From assembly GCA_015058265.1 (NCBI GenBank), contig SVCR01000067.1, positions 1 through 7,989 of the forward strand: DNA of 7,989 nucleotides, in the 5' to 3' direction. This DNA is from Clostridiales bacterium. Its GTDB lineage: Bacteria; Bacillota_A; Clostridia; Peptostreptococcales; Anaerovoracaceae. A program made the position numbers and the translations under genes. The notes below the pieces were generated by a model. That model searched no databases. It had not been told where the DNA came from and was given only the letters and a program-made list of their open reading frames with translations. Positions 7,102 to 7,989 of this stretch are shown here, piece after piece (position 1 is the stretch's first letter; each line of letters opens with the position of its first letter).

Positions 7102-7989
7102 ATGAATAAACACGGATCAGCCTACAAAATACGTTCATGGAGACACACTATAGACCGCCTTGTCGAGCAGAACGGGACAAGCCTCAAGGAGGTCTGTGAT
7201 TATATGGACTACGCGTACAATGAGAATGGTGTAAGCTTTTATGTCAAGCTGCCGAGAAAACGTACGTCATATATCGGGATAGGGATGGCTTTGGGCCAGT
7301 CAGTTGATGTAATAAACAGCTGGATCACTTCTTACGGCGGCAAGAGAAGACTTTATGCTAAGGATATCAGTGAAGATCTGGTTTGGATATATCTCATCAA
7401 TGCCAACCTTGAAGACAGATCGGGAACTATCAACTATTTCCGGAGATATGAGGAATATCAGTCAGTAGCCTATGCGGTATTTCGCGAGAGATGGGATGAA
7501 ATTGTCATGTCCTATGAGAACACCGCGGACGTTGAGATCAGTCTTGGACAGGCTGAGTATGGTCCTGAGTATGATGGGATAAAACGATTTGTCGCTGAAC
7601 ACATGGATGCTTTCAAGACCGCTTATTCGCGACCGAGAAAGCTCCTGGACAGATATGTCAACAGCATTCTCGATGTGTACAGGAGACATCCGGAAGCAGG
7701 CGGTGTCAGGAGCCTCAATGCCATGAGAGGCTATCTCGATGACAGCATGATCAATTTCCTGAGTGGTGACAGCGAGGTGGCGAATGTCGTAGACCGCAAA
7801 ACAGGGAAGAGGACTATAAATATCAAGCATATTCCGAAGGGAAGGAAGAAATACATACGTCTGTGCCTTTCGCTTGGGATGACAGCAGAAGAGCTCAATA
7901 CTTTTCTTGACTTGATGGGCTATGCTCCTCTTGATACGATGGATGAGGACAAGGGGCGTCTGCTGTCTCATCTGTCATCCTGGGAGTCG
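7102..7989 (+). CDS. Unrecognised protein with duplicated helical domain, possible regulator (3' end outside window)
   Basis: An open frame of 296 codons runs off the window edge without a stop. I cannot assign it to a named family. The N-terminus, HTIDRLVEQNGTSLKEVCDY (15-34), looks like the first helices of a helix-turn-helix domain. Next is a domain at 50-100 starting LPRKRTSYIGIGMALG and ending EDLVWIYLIN. A middle part (about 101-200) is rich in Tyr, Glu and Arg. A second copy of the domain at 244-294 starts IPKGRKKYIRLCLSLGM and includes ELNTFLDLMGYAPL. The two copies align without gaps over 51 residues with nine identities (P, R, Y, I, L, G, N, G, L). The second copy resembles, from memory, segments that follow Xre-like domains in short Firmicutes regulators (LaLglsleE-NxLLxLaGYxPL). 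No signal peptide or membrane segment is seen. The ATG at 7102 is the first after an in-frame stop at 7057 but has no Shine-Dalgarno. Coding is supported by Clostridia-like codon use matching its neighbours. Confidence 0.8.
   Translation, partial: MNKHGSAYKIRSWRHTIDRLVEQNGTSLKEVCDYMDYAYNENGVSFYVKLPRKRTSYIGIGMALGQSVDVINSWITSYGGKRRLYAKDISEDLVWIYLINANLEDRSGTINYFRRYEEYQSVAYAVFRERWDEIVMSYENTADVEISLGQAEYGPEYDGIKRFVAEHMDAFKTAYSRPRKLLDRYVNSILDVYRRHPEAGGVRSLNAMRGYLDDSMINFLSGDSEVANVVDRKTGKRTINIKHIPKGRKKYIRLCLSLGMTAEELNTFLDLMGYAPLDTMDEDKGRLLSHLSSWES
7186..7192 (+). promoter_or_regulatory. Consensus Shine-Dalgarno inside the gene, before an in-frame ATG
   Basis: AAGGAGG lies 11 bases before ATG 7204-7206, which is codon 35 of the frame opening at 7102. 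It is a better match than any ribosome binding site upstream of the four preceding genes. It could direct an alternative or the real start. The residues before it look like part of the folded domain, and the motif simply encodes Lys-Glu-Val, so chance is possible. Confidence 0.4.

Noticed and set aside
7462..7971. 169-codon open frame on the - strand
   Set aside because: It lies wholly inside the + strand gene from 7102, which has its own promoter and codon use like its neighbours; the - strand product shows no family motif.
1..7989. CRISPR array, insertion sequence, phage genes or defence island
   Set aside because: No direct repeats with regular spacing, transposase motifs, terminal inverted repeats, or integrase or nuclease motifs were seen on either strand.

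Overview
The window comes from a Gram-positive, probably fermentative member of the Clostridia. This is inferred from the gene content (pyruvate carboxylase, butyrate kinase, DUF2207-type membrane protein), AGGAG-type ribosome binding sites, heavy use of AGA/AGG arginine codons, and AT-rich intergenic DNA around genes of moderate GC. The genus cannot be named from the sequence alone.

All supported genes lie on the + strand. Positions 1-6896 hold four closely spaced genes: the 3' end of a DUF2207-like membrane protein (1-399), a TypA/BipA-family translational GTPase (428-2311), a full-length biotin-dependent pyruvate carboxylase (2335-5790) and a butyrate kinase (5826-6896). The gaps are 28, 23 and 35 bases, and none shows a terminator, so they probably form one transcription unit. 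It ends at a strong intrinsic terminator at 6965-7000. Pyruvate carboxylase supplies oxaloacetate, while butyrate kinase makes ATP from butyryl phosphate. Its usual partner, phosphotransbutyrylase, is not in the window. TypA is a ribosome-associated GTPase linked to stress and ribosome assembly; why it sits here is unclear.

The 205-base gap 6897-7101 holds a short palindrome, a small hairpin, the terminator, T-rich DNA and a good extended -10 promoter. The promoter should start transcription only a few bases before an ATG at 7102.

From 7102 to the window edge an uninterrupted frame of 296 codons encodes a protein I cannot assign to a named family. It has two diverged copies of a domain of about 51 residues, at residues 50-100 and 244-294. 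It also has a consensus Shine-Dalgarno sequence inside the reading frame, ahead of a second in-frame ATG. This gene is the least explained part of the window. Nothing else suggests a mobile element, CRISPR array, RNA gene or defence island.
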